DNA of 64,000 nt from Anaerocolumna cellulosilytica (GTDB lineage: Bacteria; Bacillota; Clostridia; Lachnospirales; Lachnospiraceae). A program made the position numbers and the translations under genes. The stretch's first letter is position 1. Each line of letters opens with the position of its first letter. The notes under the pieces were generated by a model. It saw only the letters and a program-made list of their open reading frames with translations. It was not told the origin of the DNA and did no database searches. Of this stretch, positions 9,113 through 19,400 are shown piece after piece. The stretch spans positions 1,675,501 to 1,739,500 of the forward strand of contig NZ_AP023367.1 in assembly GCF_014218335.1 (NCBI RefSeq), in the 5' to 3' direction.

Positions 9113-9265
9113 AATTAAAAGAGTGGCAATAAGGAATAAAGGTAAAAAAATTGTATAGATAACTTTTACAAAATTACCATAGCTTACTGAGGGGAGTACG
9201 TGGTAAGATTATATAGTTCAAATAGAACATTGGTTAATAAATTTTTTCATTAAGAGGGAACAAAT

Positions 9266-10102
9266 ATGATACTGGAAAAACTACGAAGCAAATCCGGTTT
9301 TACGGAAAATGAAATAAACATTGCGGATTACATTTTAAAACATACAAAGGATATACAGACATTGACATGTGAGGAGCTAGGTAAAGTAACATTGACGAGT
9401 AAGTCTTCGGTTGTCCGTTTTTGTAAAAAGCTTGGTATGTCAGGGTATCAGGAACTAAAAAAAATGTTGTATGCTGAGAAAACACTGGAACATACGATGC
9501 AGAGAAAAACAGAATTTCCGATGCTGGACAGCAAAAGTAAGTATTCGGATTATATTAACTTTTTGGACAGGATGTATGAAAGTGTCATGAACAGAATGCA
9601 CCAACAGCTTAACCATAATGTGGTAAAGCGGATAACAAACCAGTTGAACAGGATGGAGAGAATTGATTTTTATTCCTCTGGATTGGGCTATTCCTTAGGA
9701 GAAGGGACAGCTCATAAATACAGTACGCTGGGAATTGAAAGTACAGCGTATAGTTCTATTAATGAAGTGTTCTTAGCTAGTGGTAAAAACAATCAGAAAA
9801 CAGCCGCCTTTGTTATCAGTCTCTCCGGTAAGAACCCTTCTGCTATTCATAACGCACAAGTACTAAAACGCTATGGAATTTATGTAATTGGAATTGTTGG
9901 TGCTTTGTCAAAGGAAATTGAACAGCATTGTGATGAAGTGGTACATATTGTGGAGGGAAAATTACTTCCTGGAACCCACCATGTTACGATAGTACTTAGT
10001 ATAAATTATATTTTTGATCTTCTGTTCATGGGTCTGCTGGCAAAAAGATATGATAAACAGATAGAACTGTATAAAAAAATAAGCTTTGATTTCAATAAAT
10101 AA
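9266..10102 (+). CDS. RpiR/MurR family transcriptional regulator with SIS domain
   Basis: 278 residues. The N-terminal 75 form the RpiR helix-turn-helix (LTSKSSVVRFCKKLGMSGYQELKK); residues ~115-250 form a sugar-isomerase (SIS) fold that binds phosphosugars. GAGGG lies ahead of the ATG at 9266. It sits on the same strand 213 bases before a 6-phospho-beta-glucosidase gene, with a terminator between, so it is probably a local regulator responding to a phosphorylated beta-glucoside product. Confidence 0.92.
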   Translation: MILEKLRSKSGFTENEINIADYILKHTKDIQTLTCEELGKVTLTSKSSVVRFCKKLGMSGYQELKKMLYAEKTLEHTMQRKTEFPMLDSKSKYSDYINFLDRMYESVMNRMHQQLNHNVVKRITNQLNRMERIDFYSSGLGYSLGEGTAHKYSTLGIESTAYSSINEVFLASGKNNQKTAAFVISLSGKNPSAIHNAQVLKRYGIYVIGIVGALSKEIEQHCDEVVHIVEGKLLPGTHHVTIVLSINYIFDLLFMGLLAKRYDKQIELYKKISFDFNK

Positions 10103-10177
10103 AAAATTTACTTATAATAAACGTAATAAATGCAAAACATAATCCAGAACATTACAAACAATATAAACGAATAGAAA

Positions 10178-10226
10178 AATCTTCTGGTTCTGACACAAAA
10201 GTGTCAGGGGAGGAGGATTTTTTTTG
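10178..10226 (+). terminator. Intrinsic terminator after the RpiR gene
   Basis: A core 7-bp stem CTGACAC/GTGTCAG with an AAAA loop, extended by partly paired AATCTTCT/GGAGGATT flanks and followed by T8. Confidence 0.8.
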
Positions 10227-10303
10227 ACATTTTCGACCAATATATTCGAGAGGAAAGAAATGAGAGTTCGGTTATGCTATACTACAACTATAAAGGAATG
10301 TAA

Positions 10304-11782
<1,479 letters not shown>

Positions 11783-11860
11783 AATTGACATTTAAAAATC
11801 AAAAAAGTACTCATCAATTATGAATTAAGAAACGTGTAATTAAAAAAAACGTCACAATAG

Positions 11861-11907
11861 AAACTCTCTTAGTCAAAAGGAATCGCTTTGATGAAGAGAG
11901 TTTTTTA
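11861..11907 (+). terminator. Intrinsic terminator after GH1 gene
   Basis: A 10-bp stem (11861-11870 with 11894-11903), an inner CAAAAG/CTTTG helix and a following T run. Confidence 0.85.
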
Positions 11908-11939
11908 TTGTTTTTTTAATACCTGTGTTATACTATACT

Positions 11940-11965
11940 AGTATTAGCTTATCATAGCTGATACT
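11940..11965. promoter_or_regulatory. Inverted repeat ahead of the BFD/MBL operon
   Basis: 10-bp arms (11940-11949 and 11956-11965) with one mismatch around a 6-base centre, overlapping a TATACT-rich stretch about 155 bases before the operon. It is a candidate operator; no regulator is assigned. Confidence 0.35.
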
Positions 11966-12118
11966 TATTCTTGTGAACTTTGATGAGAAAGAATAAACAT
12001 AGGCACAGTGAAGTATTTTTAATAAATTCGTAAATAATAAGAATATTTGAATGAAGGTTTTATATTATAAAGAAAAACTATAACACAGATGGAATCGGCT
12101 TTGTGAAAGGAGGACTAT

Positions 12119-12361
12119 ATGTCAGATACGAATCAAGAGGTACTCGATAAATATACAAAAGTCTGCATATGCAGAGCAATCAGCAGGTATACCATAAAAA
12201 AAACAATTGAAAAGTGTGCGGAAACACAAGGTGTAGTCACCTTAGAAAAGGTGCAGAAGGCGACTTTGGCCGGTAGTGGCAGTTGTGGTGGACGGCGTTG
12301 CACACCAAAAATCATTGAATTGCTTGAAGAATATCAAAGGGAGAAAGAGCAGGATTCTTAG
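12119..12361 (+). CDS. BFD-like [2Fe-2S]-binding small protein
   Basis: 80 residues; AAGGAGG ahead of the ATG. Cysteines C16, C18, C56 and C61 form C-x-C ... C-x4-C around a helical core, the layout of bacterioferritin-associated-ferredoxin-like [2Fe-2S] domains; C33 is extra. The usual BFD spacing in the second pair is C-x2-C, so this is a variant. It is probably a cytosolic electron carrier or Fe-S scaffold. It lies 3 bases ahead of the MBL-fold gene, so the two are co-translated and probably work together. Confidence 0.75.
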   Translation: MSDTNQEVLDKYTKVCICRAISRYTIKKTIEKCAETQGVVTLEKVQKATLAGSGSCGGRRCTPKIIELLEEYQREKEQDS

Positions 12362-12364
12362 GAA

Positions 12365-13057
12365 ATGAAAAAAATAATAGTTTTAGATATAAAGTTTACA
12401 TTTGGTGAAACAGAGGATATTATTCATCCGGTCGTATTAAAAGATGATACAAATATGGTGTTAATTGATTGTGGTTATACAGGATATCTTATGGCAATTG
12501 AACGAGTGATGGAGGAAAACGGACTATCCTGTAAGGATTTAACGCATATTGTAATTACGCATCAAGATCATGATCACATGGGTTCGTTACTGCAACTTAA
12601 AAGTAAGTACACGCAGGTAAAAGTCGTTGCAGGAAAAGAAGAGGCACCTTATATTTCTGGAAGATTAAAATCTCTCCGGTTACAACAGGCAGAAGCCCTA
12701 CAGCCTTATTTGCCCAAGGAACAAAAGGAATCCGGTGAAGCCTTTCTAAAGATATTAAAAAAGGTTGAGACGGCTGAAGTAGACATAGAAGTACAGGATG
12801 GGGACTTTTTTAATTGGTGCGGTGGGTGCACTATTATTGGTACTCCGGGACATACACCGGGGCATATATCAATCTATATGCAGGAAGAGCAGATACTAAT
12901 TGCAGGTGATGCGGCAACGATAGAAAATGGAGAACTGGTAATTGCTAATCCCCAGTTTACGCTTAATTTGGACAAAGCAAAAGAATCTTTGCAAAAGCTT
13001 AAGACATATGGAGCAAAAGAAATCATATGTTATCATGGTGGTATTTTTACATCATAA
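12365..13057 (+). CDS. MBL-fold metallo-hydrolase
   Basis: 230 residues with the metallo-beta-lactamase fold motif THQDHDHMG (H-x-H-x-DH), then the later metal ligands in GTPGHTPGHIS, LIAGDA and CYHGG. The small size and single domain fit the glyoxalase II/hydrolase group of the superfamily rather than true beta-lactamases or RNases. The substrate is unknown. It starts 3 bases after the BFD-like gene with a TAGGAA ribosome site inside that gene's end, suggesting coupled translation. A bipartite terminator follows at 13094. Confidence 0.88.
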   Translation: MKKIIVLDIKFTFGETEDIIHPVVLKDDTNMVLIDCGYTGYLMAIERVMEENGLSCKDLTHIVITHQDHDHMGSLLQLKSKYTQVKVVAGKEEAPYISGRLKSLRLQQAEALQPYLPKEQKESGEAFLKILKKVETAEVDIEVQDGDFFNWCGGCTIIGTPGHTPGHISIYMQEEQILIAGDAATIENGELVIANPQFTLNLDKAKESLQKLKTYGAKEIICYHGGIFTS

Positions 13058-13093
13058 TACTAGGTGCAGTTAAAGAATAAAAAGAATAAGAGG

Positions 13094-13163
13094 AAGCCTA
13101 TGATTATCCAATGATACACGGTCTTTGATTCCGTGTAGGAGATGGATAGTCATAGGTTTTTTT
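13094..13163 (+). terminator. Large intrinsic terminator
   Basis: Outer arms 13094-13110 and 13143-13159 pair over 17 bp with two G-U; an inner TACACGG/CCGTGTA helix is present, then a T run. Confidence 0.85.
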
Positions 13164-13241
13164 GTTCAAATGCATTCTAGTATCAGTTAATTTTGTAACT
13201 GTTTTTTTATACTAAAAATAGTATGAAATCTAGTTATCCGC

Positions 13242-13429
13242 ATAAACACTGGACGTAGCACACTTTCTTTTGATTGTAGTGGTTTGACACAATGGATGTA
13301 TGGCAAAGCTGGAATCAACTTACCACGAACCGCACAACAGCAATACCAAGCGACCCAATCGGTTATGCCGACTTAACTAGCTATTACTGGCAACAGCATT
13401 TAGTTAGAGCAGGACGAATCAAACAATGA
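13242..13429 (+). pseudogene. Remnant of a Tn916 Orf14-type NlpC/P60 peptidoglycan hydrolase
   Basis: From 13242 the frame reads INTGRSTLSFDCSGLTQWMY then GKAGINLPRTAQQQYQA, the start of an NlpC/P60 domain with catalytic Cys codon 13275-13277. At about 13348-13352 the homology jumps to another frame, which reads DPIGYADLTSYYWQQHLVRA then GRIKQ-stop at 13427. That is the C-terminus of the same protein. The ~40 residues between (with the catalytic His region) are missing, so an internal deletion destroyed the gene. In Tn916-family elements this cell-wall hydrolase serves the conjugation machine. Upstream parts of the gene were not found. The rest of the 13058-13466 gap holds only the terminator. 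Confidence 0.75.
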
Positions 13430-13466
13430 GAAAGGAAGATTCAATGATGAATTGAAAAAAGCAGAA

Positions 13467-14306
13467 TTATTTAATTACCTCATCTTGTATTAAATCTAAA
13501 AAAGAATTTAATATTTTATTTGTTTTCGCTACAGCACTTATAGTTAGTTCTAAGTCCTCAACAGGAATTAAATCGATATCTAAATGTCTTAAATTTTGAG
13601 AAATCAGTTGCGGTACTATTGTCATACCTTCTCCCGAAAGAACATATCCATACAGAAAATCACCAAAAGGGACATATTTAGTAATATTTAAATTAATAGT
13701 ATTATTGTAAGCATGTGATTTAATCTTACTGTAAGTATCACAAGGAGAACTGTGTAAAATTAGCGGATATTCCTCAATTATTTTCCAACTCAATTCATTC
13801 AATTGACCTAAATTATATTTTTTAGGAATAAGTGCTACATATTTTTCTGAAAAAAGGTCTTTTTTAACTAGCGAACCATCATAAAAGTAATTGTCTATCA
13901 AGCTAATATTGACTTGATTGTTCTCTAATGAATGAATTAAAGCTTTAGAATAATTTTGAATAAAGACACAATGATTTTTCAAATTAAAATTTGGTAAGTA
14001 TGATGTGGCAATACTAGGCAAACAACCTATGGTCATTTTATGTGATTCATTCATTTCTTGTAATTCTAGCTTGATTAAATTTGATTGCTGAATAAGACTT
14101 TTTGCTTGATTATATAGATGAAATCCTGCTTTTGTTACTTCTATTCCTTTGGTTGTTCTATTTAGTAGTAAAATATTATATTCAGATTCTAAGCCTTTCA
14201 ATTGTTTGCTAAGGGCTGGTTGCGAAATGTTCAATCTTTCGGCAGCTTTTGTAATACTCTTTTCCTCAACTATAACGATATAAGACTGTAACCATTCTAG
14301 ATTCAT
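13467..14306 (-). CDS. LysR family transcriptional regulator
   Basis: 279 residues: N-terminal LysR winged helix (residues 1-60, SITKAAERLNISQPALSKQL) and a C-terminal substrate-binding-like sensor domain. The ATG at 14306 has GGAGG upstream. It is divergent from an MDR-type oxidoreductase gene, the classic LysR arrangement, so it probably controls that gene and itself. The pair lies between two decayed conjugative-element genes and is visibly AT-rich in third codon positions, so it is likely acquired cargo. Confidence 0.93.
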   Translation of the reverse strand: MNLEWLQSYIVIVEEKSITKAAERLNISQPALSKQLKGLESEYNILLLNRTTKGIEVTKAGFHLYNQAKSLIQQSNLIKLELQEMNESHKMTIGCLPSIATSYLPNFNLKNHCVFIQNYSKALIHSLENNQVNISLIDNYFYDGSLVKKDLFSEKYVALIPKKYNLGQLNELSWKIIEEYPLILHSSPCDTYSKIKSHAYNNTINLNITKYVPFGDFLYGYVLSGEGMTIVPQLISQNLRHLDIDLIPVEDLELTISAVAKTNKILNSFLDLIQDEVIK

Positions 14307-14485
14307 TCTTTACCTCCATAACTTTTAGTTATAAATTGAATAGCTGTTTTGTATTTCAATGTTTTGCTAATGTATTATACAATAAATCATAGATAATAGA
14401 TATAATGAATAGATTTCTTTGCTTAAATTTAACTAAAAAATATATCTTCTATCTATAACAAATTGGAATGAAAGGGGATTTAACT

Positions 14486-15472
14486 ATGAAAGCAGTAATT
14501 TTTGAGGGTGGAAATAAGGAACTCGTTTACAAGGATGTACCAATTGGTATTCCTAAGGCAGATGAGGTAAAAATCAAACTAAAAACTGCAGGTTTGAATC
14601 GACGTGATTTATTCATAATTAGTGATTCATCTAATACCGATAAACCATGTGTTCTCGGATCAGATGGAGCGGGTATTATTGTTGATTTAGGCGAAAATGT
14701 GACAAATTTTAATCTGAACGATGAGGTAATTATTAATCCTAGCTTGAGGTGGAAATCAAAAAAAGCAGCACCCGATGTACCAGAAATTTTGGGTTCACCT
14801 ACTGATGGGACTTTTGCAGAATATGTGATTGTTCCCAAAGAAAACTTAACTCTAAAACCCAGTTTTTTAACTTGGGAAGAAGCAGGTGTATTATCATTAT
14901 CTGCATTAACTGCTTATAGAGCATTGTTTACAAAAGGTGCTTTACAAAAAGGACAACATTTACTCATACCTGGAATTGGGGGCGGTGTAGCAACGTTTGC
15001 TTTAATGTTTGCCAAATCTATTGGAGCTAAAGTTACAGTTACTTCTAGGGATACAGATAAGTTAGAGAAAGCAAAAAAAATAGGAGCAGACTGTTTATTA
15101 AATACAAACGATGATTGGAAGGCGACTTTAGAGGAATGTAAAGTAGATTTGATTTTAGATAGTATTGGTACAGCAACTTTCTCTAAATATTTTGATGTTT
15201 TAAAACCAAATGGAACCGTTGTAAACTTCGGTCAAAGTTCTGGGGCAGATATTAATTTATCACTAAAAGAACTCTTTTTTTCACAATTTAATATCTTAGG
15301 TACTTCAATGGGAAGTAAAGAAGAGTTTGACGAAATGATTCAATTGATTTCGAAGCATAAAATCAAGCCTATTATTGACCAGAAATATTTGTTGCGTGAT
15401 TATCGAAAAGCACTTGCTCGAATGTCAGATGGTTTACAATTTGGAAATATTATTTTAGATATTGATTTATAA
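14486..15472 (+). CDS. MDR-superfamily NAD(P)-dependent oxidoreductase (quinone oxidoreductase-like)
   Basis: About 328 residues. The N-terminal GroES-like fold (residues ~10-125, GSDGAGIIVDLG) is followed by a Rossmann domain with GIGGGVATFALMFAKSIGAK. The structural-zinc cysteine cluster and the catalytic Cys/His set of alcohol dehydrogenases are absent, so it belongs to the zinc-independent quinone/enone reductase side (YogA- or Qor-like). The substrate is unknown. The start at 14486 is preferred over 14468 because AAAGGGGA (14471-14478) lies 7 bases before it. It is divergent from the LysR gene, its likely regulator. Confidence 0.88.
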   Translation: MKAVIFEGGNKELVYKDVPIGIPKADEVKIKLKTAGLNRRDLFIISDSSNTDKPCVLGSDGAGIIVDLGENVTNFNLNDEVIINPSLRWKSKKAAPDVPEILGSPTDGTFAEYVIVPKENLTLKPSFLTWEEAGVLSLSALTAYRALFTKGALQKGQHLLIPGIGGGVATFALMFAKSIGAKVTVTSRDTDKLEKAKKIGADCLLNTNDDWKATLEECKVDLILDSIGTATFSKYFDVLKPNGTVVNFGQSSGADINLSLKELFFSQFNILGTSMGSKEEFDEMIQLISKHKIKPIIDQKYLLRDYRKALARMSDGLQFGNIILDIDL

Positions 15473-15542
15473 CTTTATTAAGCTATTAATAAGATAAAAG
15501 TTCAAAGCTTTATATTTATGGAAAAGATTTTATAGTGAGGGG

Positions 15543-15726
15543 ATGATAGTATTGGTTATTATGTCCAATTTGCGAAAACAAAACAAGGATAAAAATAAGC
15601 AAGGACACAATAGTGGTAACATTTCCTTTATACTGTCCTAAGTGCAAACATGAAACTTTGATAAGTGTTAAGTCATTAGAAATAACTATCATTAAAGAGC
15701 CAGACGCAAAGACACAGAGCCGATAA
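15543..15726 (+). pseudogene. Cysteine-rich KTR family protein gene, start region broken
   Basis: From 15550 the frame encodes a full Cys-rich KTR-type protein: WLLCPICENKTRIKI, then FPLYCPKCKHETLI, then IKEPDAKTQSR-stop at 15724-15726. These small two-CxxC proteins are frequent accessory genes of Tn916-like and related conjugative elements. A ribosome site (GAGGGG) and ATG at 15543 are present but out of frame, and an in-frame TAG at 15547 lies directly before the coding part. A small indel at the start has therefore probably silenced it, or it uses an unusual start. Its function is unknown even when intact. Confidence 0.7.
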
Positions 15727-15760
15727 TTTGAGGTTAATACAATCTCATCTTATCGGCTCT
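15716..15760 (+). terminator. Hairpin overlapping the end of the KTR gene
   Basis: A perfect 11-bp stem, 15716-15726 with 15750-15760, that includes the stop codon. The T run is weak. Confidence 0.6.
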
Positions 15761-16405
15761 TCCTGTTATATATGAACTTTTAACTAGTCTTTGGCATTTC
15801 TTGATTCATTGATACCATTAGCTAATCCTCGTTTCAATTAAGCTTCTTTAAGATGAATATGGCAATCAAAGTATGGTCGTTAATAAAGTCTTACGTGGAA
15901 AACGCTCGAAACCCATTAGAATAAGGGGATACAAGCAGTTAAGAAAATATAAAAAGATAATCAGAAATTTATACTTTGTTTATAATAAAAAAAATAGTTG
16001 GAATAAATTTGGTGATATGTGAATAAACATAGATTTAAATAGTTTTTTAAATAGCATGTCTTTATAACATATATGAGAACTAGTAATCCTCTGCGGTAAC
16101 TAAAAGACAACTGCCCATTATAAGAGAAAGGGGGAATGACAATAAGGGGCGTATACTTTATCAAATAAATTTTATGGTTGAAAGAAAATTTAGTAAAAGA
16201 AAGGAGGTAACAGTATTTTATAAAGAGTAATTCATATGCAATTCTTTCAACAATTGCTTGTGGCAGTACCGTAAACCAGTACGGTATATGACAAAACTTC
16301 TTCTGCTATTGTATAAATTGCTGCAAGTGGCATCATCACAGGATGACTGAATAAAAAATATAAAAATAACTAACAGCATGGATTAATGGCGACGGAAGGT
16401 CGCAG
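15761..16405. other. Gene-free stretch between element scar and subtilase gene
   Basis: No intact gene was seen. On the minus strand around 15770-15850 there is a short coding-like tail (LKRGLANGINESRNAKD-stop) that may be another gene remnant. At 16267-16286 TACCGT/ACGGTA form a hairpin with an 8-base loop, and GCAATT/AATTGC form another just before it, so the leader of the next gene may be structured. An AAAGGAGG at ~16200 has no start codon after it. Confidence 0.4.
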
Positions 16406-19400
16406 ATGGGAGTTAAAATGAATAAGGGAAGAGTAAGAAAGATAATAACTGTATTATTACTAATTGTCATGAGTTTCAATACAGTAGCCGCCGCTCTTGC
16501 AGAAAGTAACCAGTCGAGTCCGATTTCTTCTGTTAAGGAAGAACTTCGTACAGAATCAATGCACAAAATTGATGCTAATTTTACCGATTCTGTCTCTGAG
16601 GGTGAATATGCGGAAGCAATCGTTTATTTAAAGAGTCAGGTTGACAGTATGGGTGTTGCAAACGAGGCTAAAAGCCAATTATCTTCTTTGCTGACACCAT
16701 ATAAAAGCAAGATAGAAGTTAGAAAAGAGGTCATCGGTGCCTTAAAAGATACTGCAGAGGATACGCAGCAAAAGCTGATTAAGTACCTTGACCAGGAAGA
16801 AGAAAAGGGTACTCTTACTGAGTATAAGCCATATTACATAATTAATGCAATCTACGTAAAAGCAACCAAGGAAGTAATTGAGAATATTTCCTACATGACT
16901 GAAGTAGAAAAAATCTATGAAAACAAAATCGTAAAAATAGACGAGCCTAAAGTGAATGCAGGAGAAATTCAGGCAAATGCAGATGGCGTAGAATGGAATA
17001 TAGAGAGAATCAGGGCAAATGAAGTTTGGGGTCTAGGAATAGACGGAACAGGTGTTGTGGTAGGTATTATTGATACCGGAGCTACTTGGAACCATCCTGC
17101 ACTCAGAACAAAATGGAGGGGATACAATCCCAATGATCCTAGTAATCCAAGTCCTGCGGGAAACTGGTACGACCCCATTAACGGAAGTACATTGCCGGCA
17201 GATGAAGCAAGTATTCCTCATGGAACCCATGTACTGGGAACTATTTTAGGACAAGAGCCCGATGGAAGTAATAAGATAGGAGCAGCCCCCGGTGCTACAT
17301 GGATTGCAGCAAAGGCCTTTACACCTACGGGTGGTTCCGATAGCAATATCTTAGCAGCAGCAGAGTGGATGCTTGCACCAGGCGGAGACCCGGCAGCAGC
17401 TCCGGACATTATAAACAATTCGTGGGGTGGTGCTTCCGGTCTTGACGAGTGGTTTAAACCTATGGTAACGGCTTGGAGAGCTGCGGGAATTATTCCGGTA
17501 TTTTCATCAGGAAATGAACGTAATGCACCTGCCCCCCCGGCATCAGTAAGTGCTCCTGCCAATTATCCTGAAAGCTTTGCAGTAGGAGCATTAGATATTA
17601 ATAATAAAAGAGGCGATTTCTCCAGAAGAGGACCGGGACCTTATGGAAATTTTAAACCAGATGTAATTGCTCCGGGTGTTAATATCCGCTCCTCTGTTCC
17701 GGGAGGCTATGAAGGCGGCTGGGATGGAACAAGCATGTCAGCTCCTGCGGTTTCAGGAACCATGGCATTAATCTTATCCGCTAACAATTCTCTTTCTATA
17801 GAAGAAGTAGAAACCTTGCTAAAGGAGACTGCCGTGCCTTTGGAAGACTCAGATGATTCCGGTTACCCGAATCATGGCTATGGCTACGGGCTTATAGATG
17901 CTTTTGAAGCAGTTTCAAGAATAGCAGGCGGTACCGGAATCATTGAAGGAAAGGTTCTAGTAGAAGGAGAAGATTTAGAAAATCCAGTAATACTTCATAA
18001 CCAGGAAGTATTTGAAACCTATTCCGGTTCAGGAATACAGATTAAGGCAGAAATTTCAGATGATGTCTCAGTAATTGATACTGAGTTATTAGCAAAATCA
18101 ACCGGTAAGTCATATTGGGTTACCTTGCCCCTTACAAAGGTTTCTGGTAACTATAAATCCGGAGTATATTCCGGTACCATAACCGATGATATAATTGGGC
18201 AGTCCGGATTCTCCTATAAAATAAAAGCAAGGGATTACGATGGAAACGTTGTAACTACGGAGGAATACAAAGTAGCAATTAAGTTTGGAGCCGTACCGGA
18301 TGAATATGCAACGGATTTTGAAAGCTATCCCATAGGTTGGAAATTAGGAGGTGACTGGCAGTGGGGTGAGCCCGCAACCGGTATCGGACCAACACCTCTT
18401 AGCGGTACAAAGTTGCTGGCAACCAACCTTAGTGGTAACTACTCCGGCAGCGGGGATTATGCATTAGTATCCGTACCAATTGATTTAAGAAATACAAATC
18501 TTGAATTTGCCCAATTCAGGGTAAATCATTGGTTTGACTTCGAAAATAACAGGGACAAAGGAACCATATTTGTAACAAAGGATTTTGGTGAAACTTGGAC
18601 ACAGGTAGGACCTGCTTATACCGGTACGCAGAATGTATGGAAGGAAGTAGTGATTAACTTAAATTCCTATATCGGTTCACCAAACCCGGTATTTATTGCC
18701 TTCCGGGTAACCACTGACAGTTCCGTTCAAAAGGCGGGCTGGTATCTTAATGATGCAAAACTGATAGCAACGGATACCCAGGCACCGGCAGTACCAACTA
18801 ATTTAAGTGGTAAGATAGTATTTAGTACAGTTGCCCTAAAGTGGAATGCAGCACCGGACAATGATATTTATGGATATAAAATTTATCGTTCCGATGCAGC
18901 AGATGGTGAATATACAGTAGTGGGAGAAACTTCCGGTACAACCTATGGAGACAGTGATATTACCTCCGACAGCACTTACTATTATAAAGTTGCTACTGTT
19001 GATTTTGCCGGAAATGAAAGTGCCTTAACAGCACCGCTTCGTGTAAAAGTGGGAACTCTGGGAGCTTATGTATATCTGGCTGACTTTGAGAATGACAACG
19101 GCAACTTCACAACGGGCGGTACGAACAATTCCTGGGAATGGGGAGTACCTAAATCCGGCCCGGGAGCTGCCTTATATGGCGAAAAAGTATGGGCAACAAG
19201 TCTTGCAGGAAATTATCTAAATAGCAGTAATGCCTATATTGAATCTCCTGAAATACAGTTACCGGCTGATGAAAATAGTGTGTTGACAGTTGGGCAATGG
19301 TATGAAATAGAGAATAAATATGATAAAGGTTATATTCAGATAGCACAGAAGACTGGTGATAGTTGGTCAGCTTGGGCTGATATTGCCCCCGGAGGATTTT

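Noticed and set aside
10224-10260. TTGACA at 10224 as -35 of the GH1 promoter
   Set aside because: No -10 lies at a suitable distance; the extended -10 TGCTATACT at 10275-10283 is the better candidate.
13292-13429. A 45-codon frame starting with ATG at 13292
   Set aside because: The ATG lies out of frame within the upstream half of a deleted NlpC/P60 gene; only the end of this frame is real protein sequence.
13467-16200. Intact integrative conjugative element
   Set aside because: Only two decayed element genes remain; no integrase, relaxase, FtsK-like or replication genes are present.
16230-16405. Possible cyclic-di-GMP or other riboswitch ahead of the subtilase
   Set aside because: There are hairpins (TACCGT/ACGGTA and GCAATT/AATTGC) but the conserved GEMM core and other known motifs do not fit.
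17218-17562. Minus-strand frame of 114 codons inside the subtilase gene
   Set aside because: It lies across the highly conserved S8 catalytic region and is a shadow of it.
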